In this document: positions 1-8,574 of the stretch, piece by piece
Numbering within the stretch: position 1 is the stretch's first letter
Layout of the letters: every line of letters begins with the position of its first letter
Assembly (NCBI GenBank): GCA_964408025.1
Contig: CAYOXX010000014.1
Location: 1-48,638 of the forward strand
DNA length: 48,638 bases
Direction: 5' to 3'
From: CAYOXX01 sp964408025
GTDB lineage: Bacteria; Acidobacteriota; DATKUA01
Program-made: the position numbers and the translations under genes
The notes under the pieces: generated by a model
Databases searched by the model: none
What the model was told of the DNA's origin: nothing
The model's input: only the letters and a program-made list of their open reading frames with translations

Positions 1-1282
1 AGACATCGGCCAGGTACATCTGCACCGGGTCGTCGAGCTTCTCGCCGAGCCTGATGGCGGGCGTCGGCGTGGTCGGCGTGGCGATCAGGTCGACCCGGCC
101 GGAAGCGCCCTCCAGGTCCCCCTTGATCAGCGCCCTGACCTGGGTGCCCTTGAGGTAGTAGGCGTCGTAGTAGCCGGAGCTGAGCACGAAGGTGCCGAGC
201 ATGATGCGGCGCTTGACTTCCGGCCCGAAGCCGGCCGTGCGGGTGCGGCGGTACTGGTCGCGCAGGTCGGCGGAGCCGCCGCTGCGCAGGCCGTAGCGGA
301 TGCCATCGAAGCGGGCCAGGTTCGAGCTGGCCTCGGCGCAGGCGACGATGCAGTAGGCGGGTATGGCATAGCTCAGGCGGGGCATCGCGATTCGCTCGAT
401 ACGGGCCCCGAGCGACTCCAGCAGCAACAGGGTTCGCTCGAAGGCCTCCCGCACCTCGGCGTCCAGGCCCTCGCCGAGTACCTCTTCCGGCACGCCGATG
501 CGCAGGCCCTTCAGGTCGTCCTTCAGCGCGGCGGCGTAATCGGGCACGGGGTCGGGCAGGCTGGTGGAGTCGCGCTCGTCGCGGCCGGCCACGATGCCCA
601 GCAGCAGCGCCGCGTCGCGCACGCAGCGGGTCATCGGGCAGATGTGGTCGAGCGAGGAGCCGAAAGCGACCAGGCCGTAGCGCGACACGCGCCCGTAGGT
701 AGGCTTGAGGCCGACGATGCCGCAGAACGAGCCGGGCTGCCGCACCGAGCCGCCCGTGTCGGAGCCGAGGGCGCCGGCGGCCATCCCCGCGGCCACGGCG
801 ACGCCGCTGCCGCCGCTGGAGCCGCCGGGAGTCCGCGCCGGGTCCCAGGGGTTCCTGGCCGGCCGGAAGGCGGACCACTCGTTCGAGGAGCCCATGGCAA
901 ACTCGTCCATGTTGGTCTTGCCCAGGAAAACGACGCCGGCCTCGCGCAGGCGGGCGACGGCTGTGGCGTCGAAAGGCGGCACGTAGCCCTCGAGGATGCG
1001 CGAGCCGCAGGTGGTCGGGACGCCCTTGAGGCTGATGACGTCCTTGATCGCCAATGGCACCCCCGCCAGCGGCCCCAGTTTCTGCCCGGCGGCGCGCCGG
1101 CGGTCCACCTCTTCCGCCCGCTCGAGGGCCGCCTCGGGCTGCACAGAGATGAAGGCCCCGAGGCCGGGATCGAACCTCTCGATCCGCTCCAGGTGGGCGC
1201 GGCAAACCTCAGCCGCGCTCGCTTCGCCCCCTTCCATCAGCTGCAGGAGGCGCCAGATCGGCGCTGCGGTCAGCTCATCCAT
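1..1282 (-). CDS. gatA: Asp-tRNA(Asn)/Glu-tRNA(Gln) amidotransferase subunit A (partial)
   Basis: This is the amidase subunit of GatCAB, which amidates Glu-tRNA(Gln) and/or Asp-tRNA(Asn) in the cytosol. About 427 residues are present and the C-terminus runs off the left edge. The amidase-signature Ser-cisSer-Lys triad is intact at K80 (LAIKD), S155 (GGSSGGS) and S179 (SDTGGSVRQPGS), close to the canonical spacing. The start chosen is ATG at 1282, which gives MDELTAAPIW and lies 5 bases after the gatC stop, so the pair is one transcript. No gatB is seen here; it may lie beyond the edge. The family call is firm. Confidence 0.96.
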   Translation of the reverse strand, partial: MDELTAAPIWRLLQLMEGGEASAAEVCRAHLERIERFDPGLGAFISVQPEAALERAEEVDRRRAAGQKLGPLAGVPLAIKDVISLKGVPTTCGSRILEGYVPPFDATAVARLREAGVVFLGKTNMDEFAMGSSNEWSAFRPARNPWDPARTPGGSSGGSGVAVAAGMAAGALGSDTGGSVRQPGSFCGIVGLKPTYGRVSRYGLVAFGSSLDHICPMTRCVRDAALLLGIVAGRDERDSTSLPDPVPDYAAALKDDLKGLRIGVPEEVLGEGLDAEVREAFERTLLLLESLGARIERIAMPRLSYAIPAYCIVACAEASSNLARFDGIRYGLRSGGSADLRDQYRRTRTAGFGPEVKRRIMLGTFVLSSGYYDAYYLKGTQVRALIKGDLEGASGRVDLIATPTTPTPAIRLGEKLDDPVQMYLADV

Positions 1283-1287
1283 GGCGG

Positions 1288-1581
1288 CTACTGGTCGGCG
1301 ATAACTCTCGGCACCAGGAAAAACTCGTCGTCGCTGCGGGGCGCGTTGGCCAGCGCCTCGTCGCGCCCCAGGCAGCCCCCGGTCTCGTCGCCGAGCAGGA
1401 CGTTGCGGGGCCGACCGTGGATGTCGTCGGCCTCGACGCCGCTGGTGTCCACCTCCGCCAGCTGCTCGATGAAAGCGACTATCCCTGCGAACTGGGCGGC
1501 GAAGCGCTCCTTCTCTTCTTCCACGAACTCCAGGCTGGCCAGCGCCGCGATCCGCTCAACCAGCGCGACGTCGATTTTCAT
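1288..1581 (-). CDS. gatC: Asp-tRNA(Asn)/Glu-tRNA(Gln) amidotransferase subunit C
   Basis: This is the small subunit that wraps around GatA and stabilises the GatCAB amidotransferase. The 97-residue protein starting MKIDVALVERIAALASLEF has the usual GatC length and N-terminal helical pattern, with the family's DDxxGRPRNV-like stretch and a C-terminal FFLVPRVI. The open frame extends further upstream, but the extension is low-complexity and crosses the promoter, so ATG 1581 is preferred; a GGGAG lies about 8 bases before it. It is followed directly by gatA. Confidence 0.93.
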   Translation of the reverse strand: MKIDVALVERIAALASLEFVEEEKERFAAQFAGIVAFIEQLAEVDTSGVEADDIHGRPRNVLLGDETGGCLGRDEALANAPRSDDEFFLVPRVIADQ

Positions 1582-1614
1582 CGGAGGTGCTCCCGGTCGG
1601 CTTGCGGGGTCGGA

Positions 1615-1643
1615 ACTATAGTGGAGAAATGTGGAATAATCAA
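1615..1643 (-). promoter_or_regulatory. Predicted sigma70-type promoter of gatCA
   Basis: On the minus strand a -35 TTGATT (1643-1638) and a -10 TATAGT (1620-1615) are separated by exactly 17 bases. They lie about 35 bases before the gatC ATG in the divergent gap with the M16 peptidase gene. This is consensus matching by eye only. Confidence 0.5.
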
Positions 1644-1727
1644 GCCATATACAGAGTGTCGGAGACCGGGATAGCGTGCTAGACTCCATAATATCTTGTG
1701 AGCTCATTAGATTAGATAGACGGAACG

Positions 1728-2999
1728 ATGAAGCAGGCTATCAGAACCGAGAGGCTCCCCAACGGCGTCGACATCGTGGTGGAGGAGATCCCGCTGGTAC
1801 GCTCGGTCTCCCTCGGCCTCTGGCTCAGGCACGGCTCGCGGCACGAGAGCGACAGCCAGGCGGGGCTCTCACACTTCATCGAGCACCTGGCGTTCAAGGG
1901 CACCGACTCGCGCGGCTGCCTCGAGATCGCCGAGGCGATCGACGGGATGGGCGGCAACCTGGACGCCTTCACCGGCCGCGAGTACACCGGCTTCTTCGCC
2001 AAGGTGCTCGACACGCACTTCGACGACGCCCTGGCGCTGCTGGCCGAGGTGGTATTCCGGCCCCGCTTCGACCCCGCCGAGGTGGAGCTCGAGCGCGACG
2101 TGATCCTGGAAGAGATCAAGATGGTGCAGGACTCCCCGGACGAGTCGGCCCACGAGCTCTTCGTGAAGACATTCTTCGACGGCCACCCGCTGGGGCGGCC
2201 AGTGCTGGGGAGCGCGCGGACGGTGGCCTCGTTCGGCGCCGACGACATCCGCAGCTACTTCGACAGCCACTACCGCTCCGACCGGCTCACCCTATCGGTG
2301 GCCGGCAACGTCGATGCCGACGAAGTCCTCGGCGCAGCCGCGCGGCGCCTGGGGGACATCGGGCCGGGAGGCGACGGGCCGGCGGAGGCCGCACCGGTCC
2401 ACGTCGCGCGCACGGAGCTGCGGCAGCGCGAATCGATGGAGCAGGTGCACATGCTGGTCGGCATCAACGCCTTCCGCAGGACCGACGACCGCCGCTACGC
2501 CCTCGAGACCCTCAACACCTACCTGGGAGGGTCGGTCAGCTCGCGGCTGTTCCAGCGCGTGCGCGAGCGCCTCGGCCTGGCCTATGCCATCAACTCATTC
2601 ACCAGCAGCTACAGGGACTGCGGTCTTCTGGGCATCTACGCCGCCACCGGCCCCGATCGCTTCGAGAAACTCCTCGACATCACCCGAAAGGAACTCGGCT
2701 CCGTCGCCCGCGGAGAGATCGACCCCGGCCACATCGAGAGGGTCAAGTCGTTCATCAAAGCCGACATGGTGCTGGGACTGGAAAGCACAGCCAGCCGCAT
2801 GGCCTTCCTGGCGAAGCAGATGATCTACTTCGGCCACGTCAAGCGGTTGGACGAGGTGCTGGCCGAGCTGGACGCCGTTACCGTCGACGACGTGGCGCGC
2901 GTGGCCGCTGAGATCATCGGCGGCGTACCGCTTACCGTTACCGCCATCGGCAACCTCGGCGACCGTCTGCCGGGGCTCGGCCGGCTGGTCGCCGGCTAA
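1728..2999 (+). CDS. M16 family zinc peptidase (processing-peptidase-like)
   Basis: This is a 423-residue zinc metallopeptidase of the pitrilysin/insulinase clan, like bacterial MPP-beta homologues (YmxG/PqqL type). The inverted zinc motif HFIEH is at residues 49-53, and the third zinc ligand is E129 in DVILEEI, the family's standard 76-residue spacing. The R/Y pair of the C-terminal half is visible in SSRLFQRVRERLGLAYAI. No signal peptide is seen, so it is probably cytosolic. The length suits a single-chain homodimeric peptidase. It is divergent from gatCA and stands 77 bases before the MBL hydrolase gene. The substrate cannot be told from sequence. Confidence 0.92.
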   Translation: MKQAIRTERLPNGVDIVVEEIPLVRSVSLGLWLRHGSRHESDSQAGLSHFIEHLAFKGTDSRGCLEIAEAIDGMGGNLDAFTGREYTGFFAKVLDTHFDDALALLAEVVFRPRFDPAEVELERDVILEEIKMVQDSPDESAHELFVKTFFDGHPLGRPVLGSARTVASFGADDIRSYFDSHYRSDRLTLSVAGNVDADEVLGAAARRLGDIGPGGDGPAEAAPVHVARTELRQRESMEQVHMLVGINAFRRTDDRRYALETLNTYLGGSVSSRLFQRVRERLGLAYAINSFTSSYRDCGLLGIYAATGPDRFEKLLDITRKELGSVARGEIDPGHIERVKSFIKADMVLGLESTASRMAFLAKQMIYFGHVKRLDEVLAELDAVTVDDVARVAAEIIGGVPLTVTAIGNLGDRLPGLGRLVAG

Positions 3000-3076
3000 G
3001 GCGCTGCCGGCCCCGCACCCCTTCCCCCGGTAGATTCAAGTTGCAAACTCCCGGCTGCCGCAACTAAGATCGCCGT

Positions 3077-3859
3077 ATGTTTGAGGTCACCGTACTCGGC
3101 AGCGGCAGCTCCGGCAACGCCACCCTTGTGCGCTCCGGGCGCACCTCGATCCTGATCGACGCCGGCCTCTCATACAGGCAGATCTGCCTGCGGCTGCACG
3201 CCGTCGGCTGCGGCCCGGCGGACCTCGACGCTGTGCTGGTCAGCCACGAGCACGGCGACCACGTCAAGGGCCTGCGTATTCTGTGTGCCCGCCAGGCAGT
3301 CCCCGTCTACACTGCCGTGGCTACGCTGGCCACGCGGGAGCTGCGCGAGGCGGCCCCGGCCCGCGTCGAGCCGATCCGTGCGGGCAAGGAGTTCAGAGTC
3401 GGCGAGCTGACGGTCGAGCCATTTTGTGTCCCCCACGACGCAGCCGATCCGCTCGGATTCGCAGTAAGCTGCAACGGCCTCAGGCTCGGCTACGTCACCG
3501 ACCTGGGCTTCGCCACCGCGCTGACGCGCGAGCGCCTGCGCGACTGCCACCTGCTGGTGCTGGAGGCGAACCACGACCGGGACATGCTGATCGACGGGCC
3601 CTACCCCTGGCCGGTCAAGCAGAGAATACTCAGTCGCTTCGGCCACCTGAGCAACGGCGCCGCCGCCGAGCTCCTGGGCGAGGTCGCCGGGCCGGAGCTG
3701 CGGGCCGTCGTCCTGGCCCACATCTCGCGCCACAACAACCTGCCGGAGCTGGCGAGGGCGGCCTGCGAGGAGTCCCTGCAGGCCTGCGGCGGGCTCGGGC
3801 GCCCGCGGATACTGGTCGCCGGTCAGGACGCGCCGACCGAGACCGTACGGCCGGACTGA
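3077..3859 (+). CDS. MBL-fold metallo-hydrolase, YycJ/WalJ-like
   Basis: This 260-residue protein is a metallo-beta-lactamase-fold hydrolase of the YycJ (WalJ) group, related to RNase Z and exonuclease-type phosphodiesterases. It begins with the typical MFEVTVLGSGSSGNATLV strand and has the metal motif HEHGDH at residues 57-62. Later ligand regions are FCVPHDAADPLGF, YVTDLGF, LEANHD and LAHISRHNN. WalJ proteins have been linked to cell-wall or DNA-replication coordination; no substrate can be assigned here. The gene lies 24 bases before purB and may be co-transcribed with it. Confidence 0.88.
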   Translation: MFEVTVLGSGSSGNATLVRSGRTSILIDAGLSYRQICLRLHAVGCGPADLDAVLVSHEHGDHVKGLRILCARQAVPVYTAVATLATRELREAAPARVEPIRAGKEFRVGELTVEPFCVPHDAADPLGFAVSCNGLRLGYVTDLGFATALTRERLRDCHLLVLEANHDRDMLIDGPYPWPVKQRILSRFGHLSNGAAAELLGEVAGPELRAVVLAHISRHNNLPELARAACEESLQACGGLGRPRILVAGQDAPTETVRPD

Positions 3860-3883
3860 GCGGCCACCGAAAGGGTTGAAGCT

Positions 3884-5182
3884 ATGATAGCGCGCTACAC
3901 GAATCCTGAGATGGGGCGGCTCTGGAGCGACGAGCACCGCTTCGGCGCCTGGCTCGAGGTCGAGATCGCCGTCATGCAGGCCCTCGCCGAGGCAGGCGAG
4001 ATCCCCGCCGAGGCGGCCGATGAGGTTCGCTCCGGCGCCCGCATCGACGTGGCGCGTATAGCTGAGCTGGAGGAGACGTTCAAGCACGACGTAATCGCCT
4101 TCACCACATCGGTAGCGGAGCAGGTGGGCGAGGCGGCACGCTTCTTCCACTACGGCGTCACCAGCTCCGACATCATCGACACCGCGCTTGCCCGTGTGGC
4201 TGTGGAGGCGGGCGAGATCATCCTCGCCGACATCGACGTCCTGCGCGAAGTGCTGCGCCGCCGCGCCCTCGAGCACAAGAAAACGGTGATGGTCGGCCGC
4301 ACCCACGGCGTCCACGCCGAGCCGATCACACTCGGTCTCAAGTTCGCACTCTGGTATGAGGAGCTCGGCCGCGCGCAGCGCAGGGTCGCAGCGGCGACGG
4401 AGGATCTCTCCTTCGGCAAGATCTCCGGCGCCGTCGGCGCCTTCGCACACGTCGGACCGCAGATCGAAGAGAGGGTCTGCTCCCTGCTGGGGCTGAAGCC
4501 GGCGCCCGTCTCCTCGCAGATACTGCAGCGCGACCGACACGCTGCCTTCCTCGGCAGCCTGGCGCTGCTGGCCGGCTCGCTGGAGAAGATCGCCGTCGAG
4601 ATCCGCGGCCTGCAGCGCACCGAGGTGCGCGAGGTGGAGGAGGAGTTCGGCCGCGGGCAGAAGGGCTCCTCGTCGATGCCGCACAAGCGCAACCCGGTCG
4701 GCAGCGAGAACATCAGCGGCCTCGCCCGCCTGCTGCGCGCCAACGCCCTGGCGGCGATGGAGAACATGGCGCTCTGGCACGAGCGCGACATCAGCCACAG
4801 CTCGGTCGAGCGGGTGATCTTCCCCGACTCCTGCATCCTGGCCGACTACATGCTGCGGCGCCTAACCGGCATACTCGACCGCCTCGTCGTCTACCCCGAG
4901 CGGATGAAGGAGAACCTATCCCTCACCCACGGCCTCATCTACTCGCAGCGGGTGATGCTCTCCCTGGTGCGCAAGGGGCTGAGCCGTGAGGCGGCCTACG
5001 AGGCGGTGCAGCGCAGCGCCATGCGCTGCTGGGAGGAGAAGGTTCCTTTCAAGGGGCTGCTGGCCGAGGACAAGTCGGTCGCGGCGGCGCTGACGCCGGA
5101 GGAGCTGGACGATCTCTTCGACCCGGAGTCGATGCTCGGGAACGTGGACGCGATCTTCGCGCGGGTCTTCGGCGAACAATAA
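3884..5182 (+). CDS. purB: Adenylosuccinate lyase
   Basis: PurB cleaves SAICAR to AICAR plus fumarate and adenylosuccinate to AMP plus fumarate in cytosolic purine synthesis. The 432-residue length is normal. The fumarase/aspartase superfamily signature GSSSMPHKRNP spans residues 261-271 with the catalytic Ser in its flexible loop. Other conserved blocks are HDVIAF, TSSDIIDTA, GRTHGVHAEP and HERDISHSSVER. It starts at ATG 3884 shortly after the MBL hydrolase, and the next gene begins 10 bases after its stop. Confidence 0.97.
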   Translation: MIARYTNPEMGRLWSDEHRFGAWLEVEIAVMQALAEAGEIPAEAADEVRSGARIDVARIAELEETFKHDVIAFTTSVAEQVGEAARFFHYGVTSSDIIDTALARVAVEAGEIILADIDVLREVLRRRALEHKKTVMVGRTHGVHAEPITLGLKFALWYEELGRAQRRVAAATEDLSFGKISGAVGAFAHVGPQIEERVCSLLGLKPAPVSSQILQRDRHAAFLGSLALLAGSLEKIAVEIRGLQRTEVREVEEEFGRGQKGSSSMPHKRNPVGSENISGLARLLRANALAAMENMALWHERDISHSSVERVIFPDSCILADYMLRRLTGILDRLVVYPERMKENLSLTHGLIYSQRVMLSLVRKGLSREAAYEAVQRSAMRCWEEKVPFKGLLAEDKSVAAALTPEELDDLFDPESMLGNVDAIFARVFGEQ

Positions 5183-5192
5183 GAAAGCCACG

Positions 5193-5879
5193 ATGGCAAA
5201 GTCGGCAGGCGCCGCGGGTGGAACGCAAAATCTAAGATCGGTACTTATCTGGCTTACTCTGTTTACTATTACCTTCGGCTACTGCGAGTCGGCGCTGGTC
5301 TACTACCTCCACGACCTCTTCTATCCTGACGGTTTCAGCTACCCGTTCCTCCCGTTCCACACGAAGATGCTGATCGTCGACATGGTGAGGGAGATTGCGG
5401 CGACGCTGGTAATCGTGGTGGTAGTCTGCATGGCCGCCAGAGGCTCGTGGCGGCGCTTAGCACTCTTCATGTACGTCTTCGGTTTGTGGGAAATCATCTA
5501 CTACGCCGGCTTGTACCTTCTTGAAGGCTGGCCGAAATCGCTGCTCAGCAACGACTTAATCTTTCTGGTGCCCGTACCGTGGTCAGGTCCCGTGCTGGCT
5601 CCTTTGCTGATTTCCGTGTTCCTCATCCTCTCGGCTGCGGTGATCATTTTGGCAGAGTTGAGATCGGGACGCTTCGATCCCGGCTGGCTGCCGCCGACAC
5701 TGACCCTGCTCGGCTGGGCTTTGATGCTATACGCTTTCATGGTCGACTTCATGAAGGTCTACGAGCGGCAGGTTCCCGGCCCCTACAGATGGGACCTGTT
5801 TGCCGTCGGGATGGTTCTTTGGATCGCGGCAATCTTGCTGGCGATCCGATTGCACATGAGGAAAAAGCAAACCGAATAG
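5193..5879 (+). CDS. Polytopic membrane protein of unknown function
   Basis: I do not recognise this 228-residue protein. It has about six hydrophobic stretches (roughly residues 15-35, 66-84, 88-108, 125-150, 165-185 and 200-222), a short polar N-terminus and a basic C-terminus (MRKKQTE). Aromatic residues and the polar loop FYPDGFSYPFLPFHTK between the first two helices stand out. No enzyme motif is seen. Base composition is slightly less GC-rich than purB, which it follows by 10 bases. It is convergent with the VWA gene, with only 6 bases between the two stops. Confidence 0.8.
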   Translation: MAKSAGAAGGTQNLRSVLIWLTLFTITFGYCESALVYYLHDLFYPDGFSYPFLPFHTKMLIVDMVREIAATLVIVVVVCMAARGSWRRLALFMYVFGLWEIIYYAGLYLLEGWPKSLLSNDLIFLVPVPWSGPVLAPLLISVFLILSAAVIILAELRSGRFDPGWLPPTLTLLGWALMLYAFMVDFMKVYERQVPGPYRWDLFAVGMVLWIAAILLAIRLHMRKKQTE

Positions 5880-5885
5880 CGCGGT

Positions 5886-7406
5886 TCAGCGCTCTTCGGG
5901 GTAGTATCCCTCGCGCGTGCGGGCACGCAATCCTCCCCGCTTGACGCGCACCTCGACTTCTCGCCAGCGGTCGTTGGTTAACGGCGGCGGCACGTAGCCG
6001 ATCGAGTATTGGCTGCGCAGCTCCTCGGCGATGGTAGCGAAGATGTCGAGGAACTCGCCGGTTGAAGTGGGGAAGTAGCTGTCGCCGCCGGTGACGTCGG
6101 CGAGGCCGCGCAGCAGGACGGCTGCCGGATCGTCCAGCTCCCCGAGGCCTCCGCCGATGCCGATTTCGCGGATGCCGATGGAGTAGACGCGCACGTCGGC
6201 CTGCCTCGCCGCCTCGTGAACCTCGTCGGGTCCGACGCGGCTGGCGGTGTCGGCGCCATCGGAGATGACAATCATCGCCCGCCGACCGATGCGGTCCTCG
6301 AAGCGGTCGAGGGTCTCGTAGATCGCCTGGTTCAGCGGCGTCATCGCCCGGGGCTCGACCTCGATGGCCCCAGCGGCGCTTATGAGGGCTTCGAAATCGG
6401 ATGTGAATTCGCTTAACTCCTGCACGTCCGGCCCGAATGTAACTATCAGCGCGTTATCGGCCTGCTTGAGCTGTCGGATGAACTGCTGCGCGGCGAATAC
6501 GGAGCGGCGGATCTTTGAGCCCCGCATCGAGCCGCTGGTGTCGACCAGCACCGCCACCCAGAGCGGCCTCTCCTCGGCGCTGAAGTAACGGATCTCCCGC
6601 TCGGCGCCGTCCTCGAAAACCTCGAAGTCGTCACGCGTCAGGCCACCGGCGAGGCGGCCATGTTCGTCGGTGACTGTCACCTCGAGGACGACGACGTTGG
6701 CCTCGATGTAGTAGTCGCTGCGCTCCAGGGGCGCCGTGGTCACGCTGGCGGTGGCGCGGCGTCCGGTGCTGTCGAAGGCATCGACGCGGATCGTGTGGCC
6801 GTCGAGGCCGCGGCCGAAGTCGTGCACAAGCTGCCACGGCTCGCCGGTGATCGTCCCCACCAGCTCGCCGTCGACGAACACCTGCACCGCCTCGAGCTCC
6901 ACCCCCGCCTCCAGCTCCGCCTCGACCATTATCGGCGTGCGGCCGAGCACGTAGCTGTCGTCGGCCGGGTTGGCGATCCTGATCTCGAACGTCTCCTCCG
7001 GTTCCGCCTCCGGCTCCCGCGCTGCCACGGCCCCGGCTGGCCGACGGATCACGGTTTCCCTGGTGGCGATGATCAGGATGCTGTGCCTGCCGGTGGTCGG
7101 GCCGAGGTCGAAAGTCGCCTCGAAGGGCGGCTCGGAGTCGATGGCCGCCAGCTCGCCGTCCAGGTAGAACTCGACGTAGTCGGGTTCGAAGCCCTGCAGC
7201 AGCTCCGGCGTCACCAGGAGCCTCTGGGCGCCCCGCAGGTAGCGCTCGTCCTGGACGATTATGCGCGACTCCAGGTCGCGGCTGTCGCGGGCGTAGCGGG
7301 TGGAAGCGCTCTCCTGCTCTTCCTGGGCCGCCGCGGGGAGCACCAGGGTAAGCGCGCCGGCGGCAAGCGCCGCGAGGACAATGATGAATGGCCGGGCCGC
7401 TCTCAT
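5886..7406 (-). CDS. Exported VWA-domain protein (acidobacterial VWFA-related type)
   Basis: This secreted protein of about 506 residues has an N-terminal signal peptide (hydrophobic stretch ending LVLPAAAQ). Two Ig/cadherin-like beta segments follow (about 55-140 and 140-235), then a VWA domain from about residue 240. The MIDAS motif DTSGS is near residues 289-293, with later metal-loop residues in RAMTPLNQA and ISDGAD. The extra strand VVVLEVTVTDEHGRLAGGLTRDDFEV just before the VWA fold is typical of the VWFA-related family abundant in Acidobacteriota. ATG 7406 is chosen over an upstream in-frame GTG because AGAGG precedes it. The ligand is unknown; such proteins act in adhesion or envelope assembly. 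Confidence 0.88.
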   Translation of the reverse strand: MRAARPFIIVLAALAAGALTLVLPAAAQEEQESASTRYARDSRDLESRIIVQDERYLRGAQRLLVTPELLQGFEPDYVEFYLDGELAAIDSEPPFEATFDLGPTTGRHSILIIATRETVIRRPAGAVAAREPEAEPEETFEIRIANPADDSYVLGRTPIMVEAELEAGVELEAVQVFVDGELVGTITGEPWQLVHDFGRGLDGHTIRVDAFDSTGRRATASVTTAPLERSDYYIEANVVVLEVTVTDEHGRLAGGLTRDDFEVFEDGAEREIRYFSAEERPLWVAVLVDTSGSMRGSKIRRSVFAAQQFIRQLKQADNALIVTFGPDVQELSEFTSDFEALISAAGAIEVEPRAMTPLNQAIYETLDRFEDRIGRRAMIVISDGADTASRVGPDEVHEAARQADVRVYSIGIREIGIGGGLGELDDPAAVLLRGLADVTGGDSYFPTSTGEFLDIFATIAEELRSQYSIGYVPPPLTNDRWREVEVRVKRGGLRARTREGYYPEER

Positions 7407-7574
7407 GATCACCTCTTTTTTGAGGCGATACTATGGTCCGTGCGGCCGGGCGACTATAACCCCGGTTACAGCGGGCAGCCCGCAAATTGCACAAGGTTTG
7501 GCCGGCAATGGGATTAAGTGATTGATGTGTTGATGTTTCCAGCGCCTTTTCACATGACTTTGGTACGACGGTTT

Positions 7575-7695
7575 GCCACCGGCGAGCTGATTTTCCCGAA
7601 GGTCGCGGCAGGGGTGGTTTTGGACCCGTAGGCGTGGTTAGCGCCACTTCGAGGGGCCAAAACCGGCCTCAACAAGGAGATTCGGGAAAAGTGGC
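7575..7695. repeat. Nested inverted repeats in the gap before pgsA
   Basis: In the 417-base gap between the VWA gene and pgsA, several inverted repeats are nested: GCCAC/GTGGC (about 7575-7579 and 7691-7695), TTTTCCCGAA/TTCGGGAAAA (7591-7600 and 7681-7690), GGTTTTGG/CCAAAACC (7616-7623 and 7657-7664) and an inner GGCG/CGCC. Together they would fold one long interrupted stem of about 110 bases. It lies upstream of the predicted pgsA promoter, so it is not part of that mRNA. A structured RNA or a decayed miniature element are both possible. I see nothing else in the rest of the gap except the promoter below. Confidence 0.5.
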
Positions 7696-7730
7696 CGCCG
7701 CGGTCGAGCGGCCGGTCGGCCAACGCGCCG

Positions 7731-7760
7731 TTGACAGAACCCGGACAGACTGCGTATCTT
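7731..7760 (+). promoter_or_regulatory. Predicted sigma70-type promoter of pgsA
   Basis: A perfect -35 TTGACA (7731-7736) is followed after 18 bases by TATCTT (7755-7760). The expected start near 7767 would leave a leader of about 57 bases before the GTG of pgsA. The prediction is by consensus only. Confidence 0.5.
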
Positions 7761-7823
7761 CAGTGATCCTGCAGCCCTTTAGATCGGAGGCGGATTACAA
7801 CCCACGCGACTGGCTGGCTGGCG

Positions 7824-8570
7824 GTGAACATTTCCAACTATCTGACCCTCCTGCGCATCTTCCTGGTGCCGGTGCTGGTGGCTGTGCTGCTGACCGGCCA
7901 GGCGCCGGACGAGACGCTGACGCAGAGCGCCCGCCTGCTGGCGGTGGTGATCCTGGCGGTGGCGGCGCTGACCGACATTCTGGACGGCTACCTGGCGCGA
8001 CTGCGCAACGAGGTGACGCGCTTCGGCGCGCTGCTCGACCCGATAGCCGACAAGATTTTGATCTCGGCTGCCTTCATCTCGCTGGTCGAGCTCGAGATGG
8101 CGCCCGCCTGGATGGTGGTGATCATCCTGGGGCGGGAGTTCGCAGTCGCGGGACTTCGCCTGATAGCGGCGACCGAGGGCAGCAGCATCGAGGTCAGCCG
8201 CTTCGGCAAGTACAAGATGTTCGCTCAGGTCCTCGCCGTGGGCGTGATTATCCTGCTGCCGCGCAGGCACCCGCTCGGGGACGCGCTTCTGTACGTCGTT
8301 TTGGCGCTGGCGATCATCTCGATGATCGGCTACATCCGGAAATTCTGGGTAAAGCTCGAGCCCGAGCGACGCCAACAGCTCAGCCGCCGGCGTACCTTCC
8401 GGGAAATGAAAGAGCAGGTAGTGAGCACCACGCGGACGCTGCGCGTTCACCGCAAGCTGCTGCGCGAGCAGCGCCGCCGGGCCCGCCTGGAGCGCAAGCG
8501 GCGCCGCTCTCTGCGGCGGCTCGCCAGACTCCGCTCCCGCGGGAAGGCAGACCCGCACGAGGAACCGTAG
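7824..8570 (+). CDS. pgsA: CDP-alcohol phosphatidyltransferase, PgsA-like, with long basic tail
   Basis: This enzyme probably transfers phosphatidyl from CDP-diacylglycerol to glycerol-3-phosphate, the committed step to phosphatidylglycerol, in the inner membrane. It starts at GTG 7824 (MNISNYLTLLRIFLVPVLV). The CDP-alcohol motif D-G-x2-A-R-x8-G-x3-D-x3-D is complete in DGYLARLRN, GALLDPIADK. Hydrophobic helices fill residues 1-170. At 248 residues it exceeds the usual 180-190 because of an Arg/Lys-rich, probably helical tail of about 65 residues after KFWVKLEPER. PgsA is the best guess, though another CDP-alcohol acceptor is possible. It is convergent with the kinase gene, with 4 bases between the stops. 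Confidence 0.88.
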   Translation: MNISNYLTLLRIFLVPVLVAVLLTGQAPDETLTQSARLLAVVILAVAALTDILDGYLARLRNEVTRFGALLDPIADKILISAAFISLVELEMAPAWMVVIILGREFAVAGLRLIAATEGSSIEVSRFGKYKMFAQVLAVGVIILLPRRHPLGDALLYVVLALAIISMIGYIRKFWVKLEPERRQQLSRRRTFREMKEQVVSTTRTLRVHRKLLREQRRRARLERKRRRSLRRLARLRSRGKADPHEEP

Positions 8571-8574
8571 ATCT

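Noticed and set aside
3170..4798. Long minus-strand open frame opposite the MBL hydrolase and purB genes
   Set aside because: Its composition mirrors the coding strands, it has no family resemblance and it covers two confident genes; high GC makes such frames common.
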